Below, in pieces: positions 5,287 to 6,339 of a stretch of 6,339 nt of DNA; position 1 is the stretch's first letter, and each line of letters begins with the position of its first letter. The stretch lies in NCBI GenBank assembly GCA_035406685.1, contig DAONLM010000172.1:1-6339 (forward strand), read 5' to 3'. The notes under the pieces were generated by a model. It ran no database searches. It saw only the letters and a list, made by a program, of their open reading frames with translations, and was not told the origin of the DNA. This DNA is from DAONLM01 sp035406685. Its GTDB lineage: Bacteria; Spirochaetota; GWE2-31-10; MWDO01. A program made the translations under genes and the position numbers.

Positions 5287-5481
5287 TCAAAAATTGTAAA
5301 GGATTTTCTCAAATTTATTGTGATCAGTTATTGTGACATAAGTCATCCCATTTTTTTTAGCAAGTTCATAAATTTGAATTGGTTCTGTATATGACTCTTT
5401 TGTTCCCAATCTTTGTAAAAGCCATTGGGAAGGATGTTCTGAATATTTAGAATGAACATGTAAGTCTACTTTTATTGTCAT
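5287..5481 (-). pseudogene. N-terminal stub of a PHP-domain metal-dependent phosphoesterase
   Basis: The 64-residue product begins MTIKVDLHVHSKYSEHPSQWLLQRLGTKESYTEP and continues to KKNGMTYVTITDHN. These are the first two metal-ligand motifs of the PHP fold: HVH (His8, His10), and TDHN with Asp and His near residue 54. This version (SEHPSxWxLxRLGTKESYTEP) is known to me from PHP proteins encoded with, or fused to, glycosyltransferases. Family members run on for 200 or more residues with further His/Asp ligands. Here homology stops right after TDHN, and the frame closes with KFEKILYNF and TGA. A GAGG five bases before the ATG shows the original start is kept. The break lies about 35 bases from the TATAGGTCTGTCC array, so a repeat-linked deletion or insertion probably removed the rest. 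It is almost certainly non-functional as an enzyme. Confidence 0.8.
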
Positions 5482-5657
5482 AAAAACCTCATTTTTATTT
5501 TTAAAATTTTATGCATTTTATTTCTTAAAAAATTGTTAATCTATAATTAAATAAAAATTAAAATATAGTTAATTTTGAAGTATAATGGAATTTATTATAT
5601 ACTAAAAATTTTTTAAAAAGTAAGAAAAAAAATTAATAATGTGCTATAATTAAAATT
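5482..5657. other. A+T-rich spacer between PHP stub and transposase
   Basis: This spacer separates two divergently oriented broken genes. It holds the PHP ribosome binding site at its left end and the extended -10 of the transposase at its right end (5642-5650). The left terminal inverted repeat of the IS630 element should lie in this stretch. It cannot be identified, because no matching right end is in the window. Confidence 0.4.
5642..5650 (+). promoter_or_regulatory. Extended -10 promoter for the transposase, next to its start codon
   Basis: TGC-TATAAT is a perfect extended -10 element (TGn plus TATAAT). No -35 is evident 17 bases upstream, which extended -10 promoters tolerate. Only seven bases separate it from the ATG at 5658. 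Transcription would begin at or one base before the start codon, giving a leaderless message. Confidence 0.45.
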
Positions 5658-6305
5658 ATGGGGAAAAGGCTTTCAGATAAAGAGATACAAAATTTAATAT
5701 ATATTCACAAAAGTTTAAAAAACAAAAGAGATGCGGATAAAGTTAAATGTTTAGTTTTATGGGGCAAAGGTTGGGAATGGGAGAGAATTCAGGAAGCTTT
5801 ATTAGTTAGTGAAAGATATATAAGCGATGTAACATCAAAATATAAGGAAAAAGGGATAGAAGAAATCTTAAAGAATAATTTTAAAGGTCATAATAATAAG
5901 ATGACTAAAGAACAAGAAACAGAGTTTTTGTGAAATATTTAGAAAATAACTATATTCCGAACTTTAAAATTTGCCTGTAAATATGTTAAAGAAAGATTTA
6001 ATATAAATTATACCGAAGAAGGAATGGTAATTACATTAAAAAGATTGGGATTCAGGTATAAAAAACCAGTAATAATTCCTGGGAAAATACCTGATGTTGA
6101 GACACAGAAAAAATTCACAGGTCAGGCAAAGGATATTTTAAATAATCTGAAAGAAAAAGAGGCAGCATATTTTTGGGATGGTGCTGGAATGGTTCATAAT
6201 GTTAAATTAGATTATGGTTGGATTAAAAAAGGGCAATCAAAGATAGTAAAAACAAATACAGGAAGAGAAAAAATGAATATATATCAAAAAGTTTTTAAAT
6301 CGTAA
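5658..6305 (+). pseudogene. IS630-family transposase, frameshifted and C-terminally truncated
   Basis: The N-terminal part (5658-5930) has the IS630 helix-turn-helix region (KCLVLWGKGWEWERIQEALLVSERYISDVTSKYKEKGIEEIL). The frame then hits TGA at 5931 and TAG at 5940. Homology continues in another frame from 5930 to about 5974 (VKYLENNYIPNFKIC), then returns to the first frame (CKYVKERFNINYTEEGM, GFRYKKP, IPGK). This means a loss of one base near 5925-5930 and a compensating gain near 5966-5978. The RNase H-like catalytic domain begins with YFWDGAGMVHN, whose Asp (codon 6177-6179) is the first catalytic residue, followed by YGWIKKGQ and KTNTGREKMNI. The second Asp (LDN-type) and the Glu are missing: after 6282 the sequence is unrelated and stops at TAA 6303-6305. 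No Shine-Dalgarno precedes the start. It is a dead transposase. Confidence 0.88.
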
Positions 6306-6339
6306 ATAGTAATTTTTACTTTATATCAAAAATTCCAGT

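Larger units (their letters stand above)
5642..6305 (+). mobile_element. Remnant of an IS630-family insertion sequence
   Basis: The left and central parts of an IS630-type element are recognised from its transposase. The right part is absent, because the coding region stops matching after about 6282. An 11-bp direct repeat TATATCAAAAA (6280-6290 and 6322-6332) flanks the break. Element ends and the TA target duplication could not be located. Confidence 0.6.

Noticed and set aside
5920..5980. Programmed ribosomal frameshift in the transposase
   Set aside because: Two opposite shifts would be needed, and there are two in-frame stops. The catalytic half is also missing, so decay is the simpler reading.

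Overview
This is a very A+T-rich bacterial window (roughly a quarter G+C by eye). It splits into a compact housekeeping block on the minus strand (about 345-4734) and a gene-poor stretch with broken genes and repeats at the right end (about 4800-6339). The left edge holds the last codons of a plus-strand beta-propeller gene that converges on the block. Ordinary Shine-Dalgarno sites, UGA used as stop, a zinc-type L31, Rho, a bactofilin and an IHF/HU protein all indicate a bacterium. Stand-alone PHP fragments, bactofilins, a TPR module with an adenylate-cyclase-type tail and IS630 remnants suggest an uncultured or candidate-phylum-like lineage. I cannot assign a taxon from this sequence.

Minus-strand block, in transcription order (right to left): rpsT (S20) with a TTGACA-type promoter; an unusual IHF/HU-family protein 31 nt downstream; a response regulator with a degenerate histidine-kinase-like helix and a coiled-coil tail, apparently with its own promoter; a 73-residue TPR protein 18 nt later; a bactofilin; transcription terminator Rho with a long Asn/Glu/Lys-rich N-terminal extension; and rpmE (L31) with its own promoter. 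The rho-rpmE pairing is a known bacterial gene order. The block combines translation (S20, L31), termination (Rho), nucleoid structure (IHF/HU), signalling (receiver plus TPR) and cell-shape cytoskeleton (bactofilin).

Right part: past rpsT there is a weak plus-strand ORF of unknown nature. It is followed by four direct copies of a TATAGGTCTGTCC-type motif. Next comes the N-terminal stub of a PHP-domain phosphoesterase, whose homology ends just beside that array. Last is an IS630-family transposase broken by compensating frameshifts and lacking its C-terminal catalytic half. This part looks like a scar of mobile-element activity.

I found no complete new defence or metabolic system. The most interesting items are the Asn-rich (prion-like?) Rho extension, the AGGTCTGTCC repeat array abutting the truncated PHP gene, the receiver protein with a lost H-box histidine, and the IHF-like protein with an insertion between its first two helices.
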